Source: Cellulosimicrobium cellulans | GTDB taxonomy: Bacteria; Actinomycetota; Actinomycetes; Actinomycetales; Cellulomonadaceae | Reading direction: 5' to 3' | NCBI RefSeq assembly: GCF_016921195.1 | Contig: NZ_JAFGYF010000003.1 | Coordinates: 186,001 to 250,000, forward strand | Length of the DNA stretch: 64,000 nucleotides | Shown: positions 48,209 through 58,356 of the stretch, piece by piece | How positions within the stretch are numbered: the stretch's first letter is position 1 | Layout of the letters: each line of letters opens with the position of its first letter | Program-made: the position numbers and the translations under genes | Notes under the pieces: model-generated | Seen by the model: only the letters and a program-made list of their open reading frames with translations | Told to the model about the DNA's origin: nothing | Database searches by the model: none

Positions 48209-49180
48209 ATGACCACGACTCGAGCCCCCCGGGACCTGCCGGACGTCGGTCGTGCGCGCTCCCGGCGCCGCCCCCTCCGCACCGTCGTCACCCTCCTCAC
48301 GGTGGCCGTGGTCGGGGTGGGCGGCGTCGTCCTCGCGCTCAACCGGCTCGACGACGAGACGCCCGTCGCCGAGCGGTGCGCCGCGACCGCCGACGGCCGC
48401 ACCTGGTACCTGTCCGTCACCCAGGCGGACAACGCCGCGCTCGTCGCGGGGACGGCCGTGCGCCGCGGGCTCCCGGCACGCGCCGCGACGATCGGGCTCG
48501 CCACCGCGCTCCAGGAGTCCCGGCTCGTCAACATCGACTACGGCGACCGCGACTCCGTCGGGCTGTTCCAGCAGCGGCCCTCCCAGGGCTGGGGCAGCGT
48601 CGAGCAGATCATGGACCCCGTCTACTCGACCAACGCCTTCTACGACGTGCTCGAGACCGTCGAGGGCTACGAGGGCATGGAGGTCACCGTCGCCGCGCAG
48701 ACCGTCCAGCGGTCGGCCTTCCCCGACGCGTACGCGCAGCACGAGCCCCGGTCGCGCGCCTGGGCGTCCGCGCTCACCGGCTGGTCCCCCGCCTCGCTCA
48801 CGTGCGACCTCGCCCCCGTGGCGGCGGCCGAGGTCCCCGGCGACGGCGACCCGACGCGGCCCTTCCAGGACCGCCTCGTGCGCGACCTGGGCGACGGCGT
48901 CCGGGTGTCCCCGTTCGACGGCGGCGACGGGAGCACCGTGCAGGTCGACGCCTCGGGCCTGCCCGCCGCTGGCGAGGACGGCGGTCCCGACCGCGCCGCG
49001 TGGGCCGTCGCCCAGTGGGCCGTCGCCACCGCCAACGCCACGAACGTCGTCGCCGTCGAGGTCGGCGACCGCCGCTGGTCCCGCGACGACTCGACCTGGA
49101 CCCCGCTCGACCCCGACGAGCTCGCGCCGCTCGACCCGGGCCTCCTCCGCGTCCACGTCGCCGTCCCCGACGAGGCGTGA
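48209..49180 (+). CDS. membrane-anchored lysozyme-like (transglycosylase-fold) protein
   Basis: A 323-residue protein with an Arg-rich N-terminus, one membrane helix at about residues 23-44 (LRTVVTLLTVAVVGVGGVVL) and an outer domain resembling lytic transglycosylases. ATALQESRLVNIDYGDRDSV gives a Glu in the catalytic position, followed by GLFQQRPSQGWGSVEQIMDP, close to the GLFQ motif of the goose-lysozyme/SLT fold. The C-terminal half (from PFQDRLVRDLGDGVRVSPFD) is unassigned. It starts 31 nt after dapD and may share its mRNA. Cleavage of peptidoglycan is plausible, not shown. Relatives are sometimes mislabelled heavy metal transporters. Confidence 0.8.
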   Translation: MTTTRAPRDLPDVGRARSRRRPLRTVVTLLTVAVVGVGGVVLALNRLDDETPVAERCAATADGRTWYLSVTQADNAALVAGTAVRRGLPARAATIGLATALQESRLVNIDYGDRDSVGLFQQRPSQGWGSVEQIMDPVYSTNAFYDVLETVEGYEGMEVTVAAQTVQRSAFPDAYAQHEPRSRAWASALTGWSPASLTCDLAPVAAAEVPGDGDPTRPFQDRLVRDLGDGVRVSPFDGGDGSTVQVDASGLPAAGEDGGPDRAAWAVAQWAVATANATNVVAVEVGDRRWSRDDSTWTPLDPDELAPLDPGLLRVHVAVPDEA

Positions 49181-49200
49181 CCGGCGGCAAACGAGAGACG

Positions 49201-49246
49201 ACGGACGCCGCGCCGCTCACCGTGGGGTGAGCGACGCGGCGTCCGT
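49201..49246. terminator. bidirectional hairpin terminator
   Basis: 21-nt arms 49201-49221 and 49226-49246 with one mismatch and a GTGG loop, between the lysozyme-like gene (+) and gltA (-). It is 20 and 11 nt from their stops. Confidence 0.8.
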
Positions 49247-49257
49247 AGGAGCCAGGG

Positions 49258-50556
<1,299 letters not shown>

Positions 50557-50659
50557 GGTTCCCTTCCTGCTGCTGCTCGCGCCGTTGCCGCGCGGTCGAC
50601 CGTACCCCGCTTCACCCGCACGTGACCAATCCTGAACCGTCACGAGAACACCACCTCTC

Positions 50660-50675
50660 TGTGAGGCAGGTCACG
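50660..50675. promoter_or_regulatory. CRP/GlxR-like operator upstream of gltA
   Basis: TGTGAGGCAGGTCACG keeps TGTGA-N6-TCAC, missing only the final A of the consensus. It is centred about 112 bp upstream of the gltA start, just before the dapC stop. gltA is a known GlxR target in Corynebacterium glutamicum. Confidence 0.55.
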
Positions 50676-50682
50676 TCAGCGA

Positions 50683-51813
50683 TCAGGCTCCGGAGAGTCG
50701 AGCCGCGGCCTCGTGGACCCTCTCATCGGTCGCGGTGAGCGCGACGCGCACGTGCCCGGACCCCTCTGGCCCGTAGAACGCCCCGGGCCCTACCAGTATG
50801 CCGAGGTCGGCGAGGTCGGACACGGTCCGCCAGCAGTCGCCGCCGTCGTCCCCTGCGGGTCGCGACCACAGGTAGAGCCCCGCCTCGGAGTGGTCGATCC
50901 GCAGCCCCGCGTCGCCGAGCGCCGCGACGAGCACCTCGCGCCGGCGTGCGTACACGTCGCGCTGCGCGACGACGTGCGCGTCGTCGGACAGAGCGGCGAC
51001 CATCGCCGCCTGCACGGGCGCGGGCACGATCATGCCGAGGTGCTTGCGGGTCGCGAGCAGGTCGGCGACCAGCGCGGCGTCACCCGCGACGAACGCGGCC
51101 CGGTAGCCGGCCATGCTCGACTGCTTCGAGAGCGAGTAGGTGACGAGGAGCCCGTCGTGCGAGCCCCCGGAGACGGCCGGGTCGAGCAGGCTCGGGACGC
51201 CTCGCGACGCGTACGGCTCGGCCCAGGCCAGCTCGGCGTAGCACTCGTCGCTCGCGACGACCGCGCCGATCTCGCGCGCCGCGGCGACGACGCGCGCGAG
51301 CTGGGCGGCGTCGAGCACCCGGCCGGTCGGGTTGCTCGGGGAGTTGACCCAGACGAGACGCACGTCCCCGCGCCCCGCCCACTCGTCGACGTCGTCGGTC
51401 GCGAGCGGCGTCGCGCCGGCCAGACGCGCGCCCACGTCGTACGTGGGGTAGGCCGTGCGGGGGTGCACGACGGCGTCGCCCGGCCCGAGGCGCAGGAGCG
51501 ACGGCAGGAGCCCGACGAGCTCCTTGCTGCCGACGGTCGGCAGCACCGCGTCGGGGTCGAGGCCGGGGACGCCGCGCCGGCGGGCGAACCAGTCGGCGAC
51601 GGCCTCGCGCAGCGCCGTCGTCCCGTGCGTCGTCGGGTAGCCGTGGGCGTCCGACGCCGCCGCGAGCGCGTCGCGCACGACGGCAGGCGTCGGGTCGACG
51701 GGCGTTCCGATCGAGAGGTCGACGACGCCCCGCGGGTGCGCGCGGGCGCGCTCCGCGTACGGGGTCAGGGTGTCCCAGGGATAGGCGAGACCGGAGAGGT
51801 CGGCGAGTCCCAC
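50683..51813 (-). CDS. dapC: succinyldiaminopimelate transaminase
   Basis: Fold-type I PLP aminotransferase of 376 residues. YPTTHGTTALREAVADWFAR, VWVNSPSNPTGRVLDAAQLA (substrate loop), ASDECYAELAW (PLP-ring Asp and Tyr) and the Schiff-base Lys in TYSLSKQSSMAGYRAAFVAG are all present. The N-terminal YPWDTLTPYAERARAHPRGV matches actinobacterial DapC. It lies 18 nt after fdxA, the usual actinobacterial pairing, and complements the dapD and dapE genes 4 kb away. Only the aspartate-family aminotransferase class is strictly proven; the DapC role rests on the neighbourhood. Confidence 0.9.
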   Translation of the reverse strand: MGLADLSGLAYPWDTLTPYAERARAHPRGVVDLSIGTPVDPTPAVVRDALAAASDAHGYPTTHGTTALREAVADWFARRRGVPGLDPDAVLPTVGSKELVGLLPSLLRLGPGDAVVHPRTAYPTYDVGARLAGATPLATDDVDEWAGRGDVRLVWVNSPSNPTGRVLDAAQLARVVAAAREIGAVVASDECYAELAWAEPYASRGVPSLLDPAVSGGSHDGLLVTYSLSKQSSMAGYRAAFVAGDAALVADLLATRKHLGMIVPAPVQAAMVAALSDDAHVVAQRDVYARRREVLVAALGDAGLRIDHSEAGLYLWSRPAGDDGGDCWRTVSDLADLGILVGPGAFYGPEGSGHVRVALTATDERVHEAAARLSGA

Positions 51814-51831
51814 GTGCGGCGGTGCCGGGGC

Positions 51832-52149
51832 TCAGGCCTGCGGCGGCAGGGCGGCGATCATCGGGTCGTCCTTCTCGATGAGACCCATCTTCGCGGCGCC
51901 GCCGGGCGAGCCGAGGTCGTCGAAGAACTCGACGTTGGCGCGGTAGTAGTCGCTCCACTCCGTCGGGACGTCGTCCTCGTAGTAGATGGCCTCGACCGGG
52001 CAGACCGGCTCGCACGCACCGCAGTCGACGCACTCGTCGGGGTGGATGTAGAGCGACCGCTTGCCCTCGTAGATGCAGTCGACAGGACACTCCTCGATGC
52101 ACGCCTTGTCCTTGACGTCCACGCACGGCTGAGCGATCACGTAAGTCAC
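51832..52149 (-). CDS. fdxA: 7Fe ferredoxin
   Basis: A 105-residue ferredoxin with one [3Fe-4S] and one [4Fe-4S] cluster. By comparison with Azotobacter FdI, Cys9, Cys17 and Cys50 bind the 3Fe cluster, and Cys21, Cys40, Cys43 and Cys46 the 4Fe cluster; Cys25 is extra. The motifs are [20 protein letters not shown] and [20 protein letters not shown]. It is a low-potential electron carrier in the cytosol, perhaps for P450s or reductases. Start GTG 52149, with AGAAAGG upstream. Confidence 0.94.
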   Translation of the reverse strand: MTYVIAQPCVDVKDKACIEECPVDCIYEGKRSLYIHPDECVDCGACEPVCPVEAIYYEDDVPTEWSDYYRANVEFFDDLGSPGGAAKMGLIEKDDPMIAALPPQA

Positions 52150-52303
52150 GACCGAGTACCTTTCTGGATTCGTCCGGACCCCGGCCCGGCGAGGGGCGAG
52201 GTCACGACAGGGAGACGCACGACTAGTATCGCTCAGGTCGGGCGGTGCCCGACCCTCCCTGACCAGCCCGTGGACGAACGTCACAGACCCGAGGAGCCGT
52301 GCC

Positions 52304-52594
52304 GTGCCCGACGCGCCCTGGACCGCATGGGCCCCGGGCACCCGCGTGGTCGTCCGCCGTCGCCTCACCGCCGACGAGGCGGCCGCCGCGGGCAAGCCCC
52401 TCACGGACGTCATCGGGGTCGTCGTCCGGACGACCGCGGCCGAGCTCGTGCTGCGCGAGGACGCGGGCGGGAGCGCCCCGCCGCACCGCGGTCACGGCGT
52501 GCACGACGCCGTCCCGCCCCTGGTCGTCGTCCCGCTCGACGCGATCGTGGCCGGCAAGCCCGTCCCGCCGCGTCCACCGCGTCGGCCCGCCTGA
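52304..52594 (+). CDS. small SH3-like domain protein (resembles N-terminus of actinobacterial GNAT acetyltransferases)
   Basis: A 96-residue protein with a GGAG-type ribosome site before the GTG at 52304. The sequence reads as one beta-barrel: [40 protein letters not shown] and [20 protein letters not shown]. This layout (VVVRRRL, LTDVxG, xVPxxxVVAxKPVPPRP) is like the N-terminal SH3-like module that precedes the GNAT domain in acetyltransferases commonly found beside fdxA. Here no GNAT domain follows; the stop is clean and the next gene is on the other strand. Function unknown. Confidence 0.7.
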   Translation: MPDAPWTAWAPGTRVVVRRRLTADEAAAAGKPLTDVIGVVVRTTAAELVLREDAGGSAPPHRGHGVHDAVPPLVVVPLDAIVAGKPVPPRPPRRPA

Positions 52595-52613
52595 CCCGGA
52601 GCCCCGAGGCCGG

Positions 52614-53609
52614 TCAGGCGACGACGACCGCGCCGTCCTCCACGGCGACGACGACGGCCCCACGGGCTCCCGCCGCGGTGACCTCCGCGCGCCAGCCCCC
52701 CGCGTCGTCGAGGACGACCCGCGACCGCTCCCCGGCCCCCGGCGCGTCGGCCGGGCCGCGCACCGGGTCGGGCCGGTCGAAGAACTCTCCCACGGGCGCG
52801 TTCGACTCGAGCGCCGCGACGAGCTGCTCGAGGTCGCGCACCACGACGCGCAGGGCCGACGCGACCCAGGCCGCGTTGTCGGTGACCATCGCCTCCGTGC
52901 GTCGGGGGTCCGTGCGCCCGACCCGCGTCGCGTCCCGGAAGCTGCCCGCCGCCAGCCCGCGCGCGACGTCGCGCACCGGGGCGTCCGCGACCACGCCGAG
53001 GAGCTCGGTGGCGAGGACGTGCGGGACGTGGCTGACGAGCGCCGTCGACTCGTCGTGCACGTCGTCGGTGAGGACGTGCACCGTGCCCCCGAGCGGTCCG
53101 GTCACGAGCCGCAGCACCGCGACGAACGCCTCGCGTCGCGTCGTCGCGTCGACCGTGACCGCCCACCGGGCGCCGTCGAGCATCCGCGGGTCGGACGCCT
53201 CGAAGCCGGAGTGCTCGGTGCCCGCCATGGGGTGCGCCCCGACGTAGCGCGCGTCGAGCCCCGCCGCCCGGACGGCGTCGCGCACCGCGCCCTTCACGCT
53301 GCCGACGTCCGTGACGACGGTCGCGCCGCGCACGTGCCGCGCGACCTCGGTCGCGACCGTCCGCATGGCCCGGAGCGGCACCGCGAGCACGAGCACGTCG
53401 GGCTCGGCCGCGCATACGTCGGCCACGTCGTCGACGACCCGCAGGCCTGCGGCGCGGGCGGCGGCGCGCGTGGAGGCGGTCGCGTCGTGCGCGGTCACGT
53501 CGACGCCCTGCTCGTGCAGGAGCCGCGCGACGGAGCCGCCGACCAGCCCGAGCCCGACGACCCCGACCCGCAGCTGCGCACCCGCCGCCGGTGCGGCGTC
53601 GGGCGTCAC
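52614..53609 (-). CDS. tyrA: prephenate dehydrogenase
   Basis: NAD(P)-dependent oxidative decarboxylase of prephenate for tyrosine synthesis. The 331-residue protein has the nucleotide-binding GVVGLGLVGGSVARLLHEQG, TDVGSVKGAVRDAV, the substrate segment YVGAHPMAGTEHSGFEASDP and SHVPHVLATELL. A ~75-residue C-terminal tail may be a degenerate regulatory domain. The GTG at 53609 (or 53612) overlaps the pheA stop. It ends 20 nt from the convergent SH3-like gene. Confidence 0.93.
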   Translation of the reverse strand: MTPDAAPAAGAQLRVGVVGLGLVGGSVARLLHEQGVDVTAHDATASTRAAARAAGLRVVDDVADVCAAEPDVLVLAVPLRAMRTVATEVARHVRGATVVTDVGSVKGAVRDAVRAAGLDARYVGAHPMAGTEHSGFEASDPRMLDGARWAVTVDATTRREAFVAVLRLVTGPLGGTVHVLTDDVHDESTALVSHVPHVLATELLGVVADAPVRDVARGLAAGSFRDATRVGRTDPRRTEAMVTDNAAWVASALRVVVRDLEQLVAALESNAPVGEFFDRPDPVRGPADAPGAGERSRVVLDDAGGWRAEVTAAGARGAVVVAVEDGAVVVA

Positions 53610-54562
53610 CACAGCAGCCCCGCCGCGAGCGCGGCCGGGTCGGCGGAGGAGTCGACGCTGCCCACCGGGACGTGCGCGACGTCGACGTCGGCGTGCACCG
53701 ACTCGTCCAGCTCGCCCCGCGCGGGCACGACCCCGAGCGTCTTGAGCGAGTCGCCCGCGCGGACCAGGTCGTCGAGCACCGCGCGGACGGGGGCGTCCCA
53801 CGGGGCGCCGTCGACGGTCAGGACGAACACGTACGTGCCGGCCACCGCCTTGAGCGGGCGCGTGATGAGGCTCGACAGGTTGACGCCGCGCTCGCCGAAG
53901 GACCGCGTGATGCGGGCGAGCACACCCGGCCCGGTGACCACCGGGGTCACCGCGAGCATCGTGCGCCACGGGCCGTCGCCCCGGGCGCGCGCCGCCTCGA
54001 GGGCCGCCGCTGCCTCCGCCCGCGGCGCGAGGACGAGGAAGCGGGTCCGGGCGCCGGCGAAGTCCTCGACGGCGCGCTCGAACGTCTCGAGGCCGTAGAG
54101 CGCGCCGCAGATCGTCGGGCCGAGCGCGACCTGGTGGGGTCCCGCGTCCCGGCACGCCGCCGCGTTCGACGACGCGGCGAGCGGGGCGAGGCCCGTCCGG
54201 CGGACGAACTCCTGGCACTGCGCGAGGCCGTGCGGGTGGGCGGTGACCTCGGTCAGCGCGCCGTGGTCGGGCCGCACGAACGCGTCGAACGAGATGTCGA
54301 GCACGACCTCGTCGACCGCGACGACCGTCGCGCTCCCCACGATCGCGTCGAGCGACGGCACCACGTAGCCCTCGACGGTGTTCTCGATCGCGACGACGCC
54401 GCGTGCGAGCTCCCCTGCGGCGACCCCGGCGAAGACGTCCGCGACGGTCGTCCGCGCGGACAGGGCCCCCGGCCCGCCACGGTGGTCGTGGTCGGCCGAC
54501 CACGCGGCGGCCGCCTGGTGCGTGAACGACCCCTCGGGGCCGAGGTAGCCGACGACGCTCAC
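53606..54562 (-). CDS. pheA: prephenate dehydratase
   Basis: Monofunctional prephenate dehydratase of 318 residues making phenylpyruvate. VGYLGPEGSFTHQAAAAW opens the fold, VVAIENTVEGYVVPSLDAIV binds substrate and ARTRFLVLAPRAEA holds the catalytic Thr-Arg-Phe. A C-terminal ACT domain (GPGVLARITRSFGERGVNLS then SLITRPLKAVAGTYVFVLTV) should bind phenylalanine; the usual ESRP reads ITRP here. It overlaps tyrA downstream and the ACT-domain gene upstream by 4 nt each, forming one operon. Confidence 0.94.
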   Translation of the reverse strand: MSVVGYLGPEGSFTHQAAAAWSADHDHRGGPGALSARTTVADVFAGVAAGELARGVVAIENTVEGYVVPSLDAIVGSATVVAVDEVVLDISFDAFVRPDHGALTEVTAHPHGLAQCQEFVRRTGLAPLAASSNAAACRDAGPHQVALGPTICGALYGLETFERAVEDFAGARTRFLVLAPRAEAAAALEAARARGDGPWRTMLAVTPVVTGPGVLARITRSFGERGVNLSSLITRPLKAVAGTYVFVLTVDGAPWDAPVRAVLDDLVRAGDSLKTLGVVPARGELDESVHADVDVAHVPVGSVDSSADPAALAAGLLW

Positions 54563-55464
54563 GCGCGCGCGGGGTCGGGGGCCGTCGCCCAGCGCGGCTC
54601 GAGCGCGTCGGGGCCGGGGACGAACTCCTGGCCCGGCAGGACCGCGAGGACGCGGTGCGCGACTCCCCGGTCCGCGAAGCCCGCCACGAGAGCGTCGAGC
54701 GTCGCCGCGTCCGGGCAGGAGAACGCGCAGAAGAAGATGTGCGGGCCGGCCTGCGAGCGGTGGCTGCGCAGGTGCTGGAGGTCGATGCCGGCCTGCGCGA
54801 CGAGCGCGAGCGTCTCCTGGAGCGACCCGCGGTGGTCGTCGCGCGGCCCGAACGCGAGCCACACCTGCGCGACGCCCTCGGCCCGCGGCGCCGCGTCCCG
54901 GCTCTCCAGGAGCCCGTACCAGACCGGGGCGCCCTCGCCGAGGAGCTCGCTGCCGACGAGCTCGGCATACCCGAGCGCGGCGAGCGTCCCCGCGGCGACG
55001 GCGCGCTCGACGACGAGGCTCCCGTCCGGTCCCGCGAGGGCCACACGCTCCTCCAGGCTCGTGCGCGTCGGGACGAGCGAGGGGCTCACGCCCATCGTGC
55101 GCAGGACGTGACGGCGGTCGCGCATGCCCGCCTCGTCCACCACGACGTGCCCTGTGAGCTCCCGCGCCGCCGACGAGCGCCCCACCCACACCCACTGGGC
55201 CGGCACGGCCGAGGCACTCGTGAGCACGAGCGACGGCGGCGCGGCGAGCAACGCCCGCTCCAGCTCGTGCGACGGCTGCGCCGGGTGGCCCAGGTGCACG
55301 ACGGCGGACAGGCCGTCGATGCTCGCGACGGTCGACAGCGTGGCGGTCGTCGACCCGAGGTCGAGCAGCGCGTCCGCCTCGGCGGGGTCGCCCTCGACCC
55401 AGCCGGCCGCCGTGGCCGCGAGCAGCGCCTGCGCGCCCGACTCCCGTTCGCTCCGTCCGAGCAT
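54559..55464 (-). CDS. ACT-domain protein of the aromatic operon, possible degenerate prephenate dehydratase
   Basis: A 301-residue protein that I cannot name. The C-terminal ~80 residues look like an ACT domain (DDHRGSLQETLALVAQAGID and LQHLRSHRSQAGPHIFFCAF). The middle part, from TRTSLEERVALAGPDGSLVV through ERAVAAGTLAALGYAELVGS to LLGEGAPVWYGLLESRDAAP, parallels the second subdomain of prephenate dehydratase in order and length. There is no GPxGSF, no IENTVEG and no catalytic TRF, so it is probably not a working dehydratase. ATG 55464 has GGAGG 5 nt upstream. It is the first gene of the pheA-tyrA operon, suggesting a regulatory role (inference). Confidence 0.7.
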   Translation of the reverse strand: MLGRSERESGAQALLAATAAGWVEGDPAEADALLDLGSTTATLSTVASIDGLSAVVHLGHPAQPSHELERALLAAPPSLVLTSASAVPAQWVWVGRSSAARELTGHVVVDEAGMRDRRHVLRTMGVSPSLVPTRTSLEERVALAGPDGSLVVERAVAAGTLAALGYAELVGSELLGEGAPVWYGLLESRDAAPRAEGVAQVWLAFGPRDDHRGSLQETLALVAQAGIDLQHLRSHRSQAGPHIFFCAFSCPDAATLDALVAGFADRGVAHRVLAVLPGQEFVPGPDALEPRWATAPDPARA

Positions 55465-55496
55465 GGGACCTCCGTGTGTGTGGTGGACCGGGTCGT

Positions 55497-58280
55497 CTAC
55501 TCGCAGACGACCGCGTTGTCCGGCTTGTACGTCCACCGGTAGGACTCGTCCTTGACGAGCTCTCCCTCGTGGTAGACCTTGCGGTAGTTCGTGATGGAGA
55601 AGCCCGGGCTGCCCGCGGGAGTGGGCGCGCAGTCGGCGCCCGAGTGCGTGACCGTCGTCGGCTGGACCACGTTGGACTTGCCGCTCGACGACGTCTCCAC
55701 GTCGTAGTACTTGGTGCTCCAGATGGCGACGTGCAGCTCGCCGCCGCCGACCCAGGACTGCAGGAGGACGCCGTACGGGGTGTCGTTCTTGAACTTCATG
55801 TCGATCGAGCCGACGAAGATCGTCGCCTCGCGCCCCGCGGGATACCGCTCGAACCAGTAGCTGTGCGGTCGGTGCTCGACGTCCTCGAGGCCGGCGAAGA
55901 ACCCGGCGTTGTACGCGGTCGTCGCCATCTGCGACAGACCGCCGCCGACGCCCTCGGTGTGCCGTCCGCTCTCGACGATGCCCGCCGCGAAGTAGCCGCC
56001 CTCGAGCGTGATGGGCGACAACGTGTCCACGAGCGAGAACGTCTCGCCCGGCTTGACGAGGGTCCCCGTCACCTTCTCCGCGCCGCGGCGCAGGTTCGCG
56101 GTGCGGACCGGCACGTTCGGCACGGGCGTGGAGAACTCCGAGACCTTCTCCTTGATCCCGAGCGCCTCGAGCGCGGCGACCGACTGCTCGGGGTCGGACT
56201 CGACGAGCTCGACCGTCGCCGTCCGCTCGTCGCCCGACGCCGCCGTCGTGACGGCGGCCGCGATGGCCGCCGGGTCGATCGTCGTGCCCGGCTCCCCGCC
56301 CTCGATCACCGGCGCCCCGTCCCGGAAGACGAAGTGCGCGTCGTCCGCGGCGGTGAGCAGGTCGTTCGTCCGGTCGACCACCGAGTCCACGAGCGTCGCA
56401 CCGTCGAAGGTGAGGGTCAGCACGCCGTCGGTCGCCGCGAACGACGCGGCGGCCGCGAGCGCCTCCGGCGGGAGCTCGGGGTTCTGGCCCCCGACCGACA
56501 CGACGACCGGCGCGGACACGACCTTCTGCGCGACGGCGAGAGCCGCGTCCGTCTCCTCCTGCGTGATGGCGGGCTCCACCGGCTCGGTGGGCAGCGCGAC
56601 CGGGCCGTCGGAGACGAGCCAGCTCTCGGTGATGACCGCCGGCACCTCGTCGGTGACGAGCGCCGACCCGTCCGCGGCGGGGGTGCTCGTGGGAGCGCCG
56701 TCGACGAACTGCACCGCACCGTCCACGGGCTCGATCTCGAGGCTCCCGCGCAGCGCCTCGACCTGGGCATCGAGAGCCGCGTCGTCGACGAGGACGACGG
56801 GGGCCTCGTCCTGCCCGCCGAAGAGGTGCTGCCACAGGCGGGCCGGGTTCATCGAGAAGGCCGTGAGCTCCTCGGCGGTGGCCGCGGCGTCGAACGTGAG
56901 GCCCGCGGCCGCCGGGTCGAGCGTCGTGCTCGCCTCTCCCGCGGTGAGCGTGACCGGCTCCGCGGCTCGAGGCCCGAGCTCCGACTCGAGCGCGTCCTGC
57001 GCCGCCGTCCGGGTGAGTCCCCCGACGTCCACGCCGGCGACGCTCGTCCCGCTCGGCACCTTGTCCGAGAAGAACCACTGCGCGCCGGTGTAGAGGCCGC
57101 CGAGGACGAGGACGCCGATGCCGGTCCACATCAGACCGCGCACCCAGCCGCGCCGGGGGGCGTCCTCCTCGAAGCCGTCGAAGGGCGACGTCTGCCGGGT
57201 CTCGTCGGGCGGGACCGGGCCGAAGGCGCTCCCCAGGCCCGCTGCCGCCGGAGCGGCCACGGGCGTCTCGGCCGGGGTCGCCGTCGGGTCCGCCGTGGGA
57301 GCCGTGGCCGAGGCGTCCGGCCGGACGGAGGTCCGGACGACCGGGGCGGGCCGGGACCACGGGTCGACGGGCGGGATGACCTGGGTGGCGTCCGCGGCCG
57401 GCGCGGGGGTCGGGTCAGGGGGCGCGGGGTCAGGACCGGCGGCGGACGGCGCGGGTGCCTGCGGCGGCACCACGGGCACGACGGCGGTCTGCTCGGCCTC
57501 GGGCTCCTCCACCGCGGGCACCCCGGCGGTCTGCTCGACCGGGGGCTCGGTCGCCGCCTCGGCGTCCGGCCTCTCCGAAAGCGTCGCGGCCTGCGCCTCG
57601 GTGCCTGGCGGCGGGACGAGCACTGCCGGGACGCTGGGGTCGAACGCGAAGACGCGCGGCACGTACGGCTCGTCCTCGCCGTCGTCCTCCGCGCTCGAGG
57701 CCGAGGGCGCCTCGACGGGCCCTGCGTCGTGCGCGGAGCCGTCCTCGGTCCCGGCGCCCGCCCCGGCCGGAGCAGCCGCGGGCTCGCCGGGCCGCGCCGC
57801 GTCGTCGGGCGTGTCGTCCGCGTCGTCCGCAGGCGCGTCGGGCGCCTGCGCGCCCGGGGCAGAGCCGGCACCCTCGGTGACCGCCGTCGACCCCGGCTCT
57901 ATGGGTGCGTCGTCCCGCTCCTGCGGTACCGCGGTCTCGACGCGGTCCGCGGTCTCGACGCGGTCCGCGCTCTCGACCGGCGTCGCGGGCTCGACCGGCT
58001 GGGGCACCTCGCCCGTGGAGGGGACGTCCGCAGCGGCGACCGCCCCGCTGCCGGCCTGCGGGGCGGCCGCGTCGTCCACCGCAGGCGCGGGGTCGGCCGG
58101 GACACCGGCCTCGTCGGAGACGTCGCCGTCGTCCGCGAGGACCTCCTCGGACGCGTCGGCCGCCGCCTCGGCGCTCTCGTCGGCGGGGGCGGGCTCGGGG
58201 CGGGGACCGGTGGTCCCGGCCCCGGGGACGGCGTCCTGAGGGGAGTCGAGATCGGCGTCTCGGTCGGTCGGCTGACCCAT
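55497..58280 (-). CDS. VanW-family protein with peptidoglycan-binding-like domains
   Basis: A 927-residue single-pass membrane protein. Residues 1 to ~375 are a low-complexity Ala/Pro/Asp/Glu/Thr-rich cytosolic region with repeated AAVTPE/ESADRVETADRVETA-like patches. One membrane helix follows (GWVRGLMWTGIGVLVLGGLY, about 380-400). The outer part holds YoaR-like repeats (PSGTSVAGVDVGGLTRTAAQ; DERTATVELVESDPEQSVAA) and then the VanW domain. That domain includes LVKPGETFSLVDTLSPITLE, EGVGGGLSQMATTAYNAGFF and DIEHRPHSYWFERY-like VEHRPHSYWFERYPAGREAT. VanW proteins are linked to cell-wall glycopeptide response, but their biochemistry is unclear. It precedes the aromatic operon by 32 nt. Confidence 0.9.
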   Translation of the reverse strand: MGQPTDRDADLDSPQDAVPGAGTTGPRPEPAPADESAEAAADASEEVLADDGDVSDEAGVPADPAPAVDDAAAPQAGSGAVAAADVPSTGEVPQPVEPATPVESADRVETADRVETAVPQERDDAPIEPGSTAVTEGAGSAPGAQAPDAPADDADDTPDDAARPGEPAAAPAGAGAGTEDGSAHDAGPVEAPSASSAEDDGEDEPYVPRVFAFDPSVPAVLVPPPGTEAQAATLSERPDAEAATEPPVEQTAGVPAVEEPEAEQTAVVPVVPPQAPAPSAAGPDPAPPDPTPAPAADATQVIPPVDPWSRPAPVVRTSVRPDASATAPTADPTATPAETPVAAPAAAGLGSAFGPVPPDETRQTSPFDGFEEDAPRRGWVRGLMWTGIGVLVLGGLYTGAQWFFSDKVPSGTSVAGVDVGGLTRTAAQDALESELGPRAAEPVTLTAGEASTTLDPAAAGLTFDAAATAEELTAFSMNPARLWQHLFGGQDEAPVVLVDDAALDAQVEALRGSLEIEPVDGAVQFVDGAPTSTPAADGSALVTDEVPAVITESWLVSDGPVALPTEPVEPAITQEETDAALAVAQKVVSAPVVVSVGGQNPELPPEALAAAASFAATDGVLTLTFDGATLVDSVVDRTNDLLTAADDAHFVFRDGAPVIEGGEPGTTIDPAAIAAAVTTAASGDERTATVELVESDPEQSVAALEALGIKEKVSEFSTPVPNVPVRTANLRRGAEKVTGTLVKPGETFSLVDTLSPITLEGGYFAAGIVESGRHTEGVGGGLSQMATTAYNAGFFAGLEDVEHRPHSYWFERYPAGREATIFVGSIDMKFKNDTPYGVLLQSWVGGGELHVAIWSTKYYDVETSSSGKSNVVQPTTVTHSGADCAPTPAGSPGFSITNYRKVYHEGELVKDESYRWTYKPDNAVVCE

Positions 58281-58356
58281 CCACTGTCTCCGTGACGAAA
58301 GGCGCGCGGCTGTCCGCGCGACGACGAGGGGTGTGCGGGGATCCGCACCGCGAATT

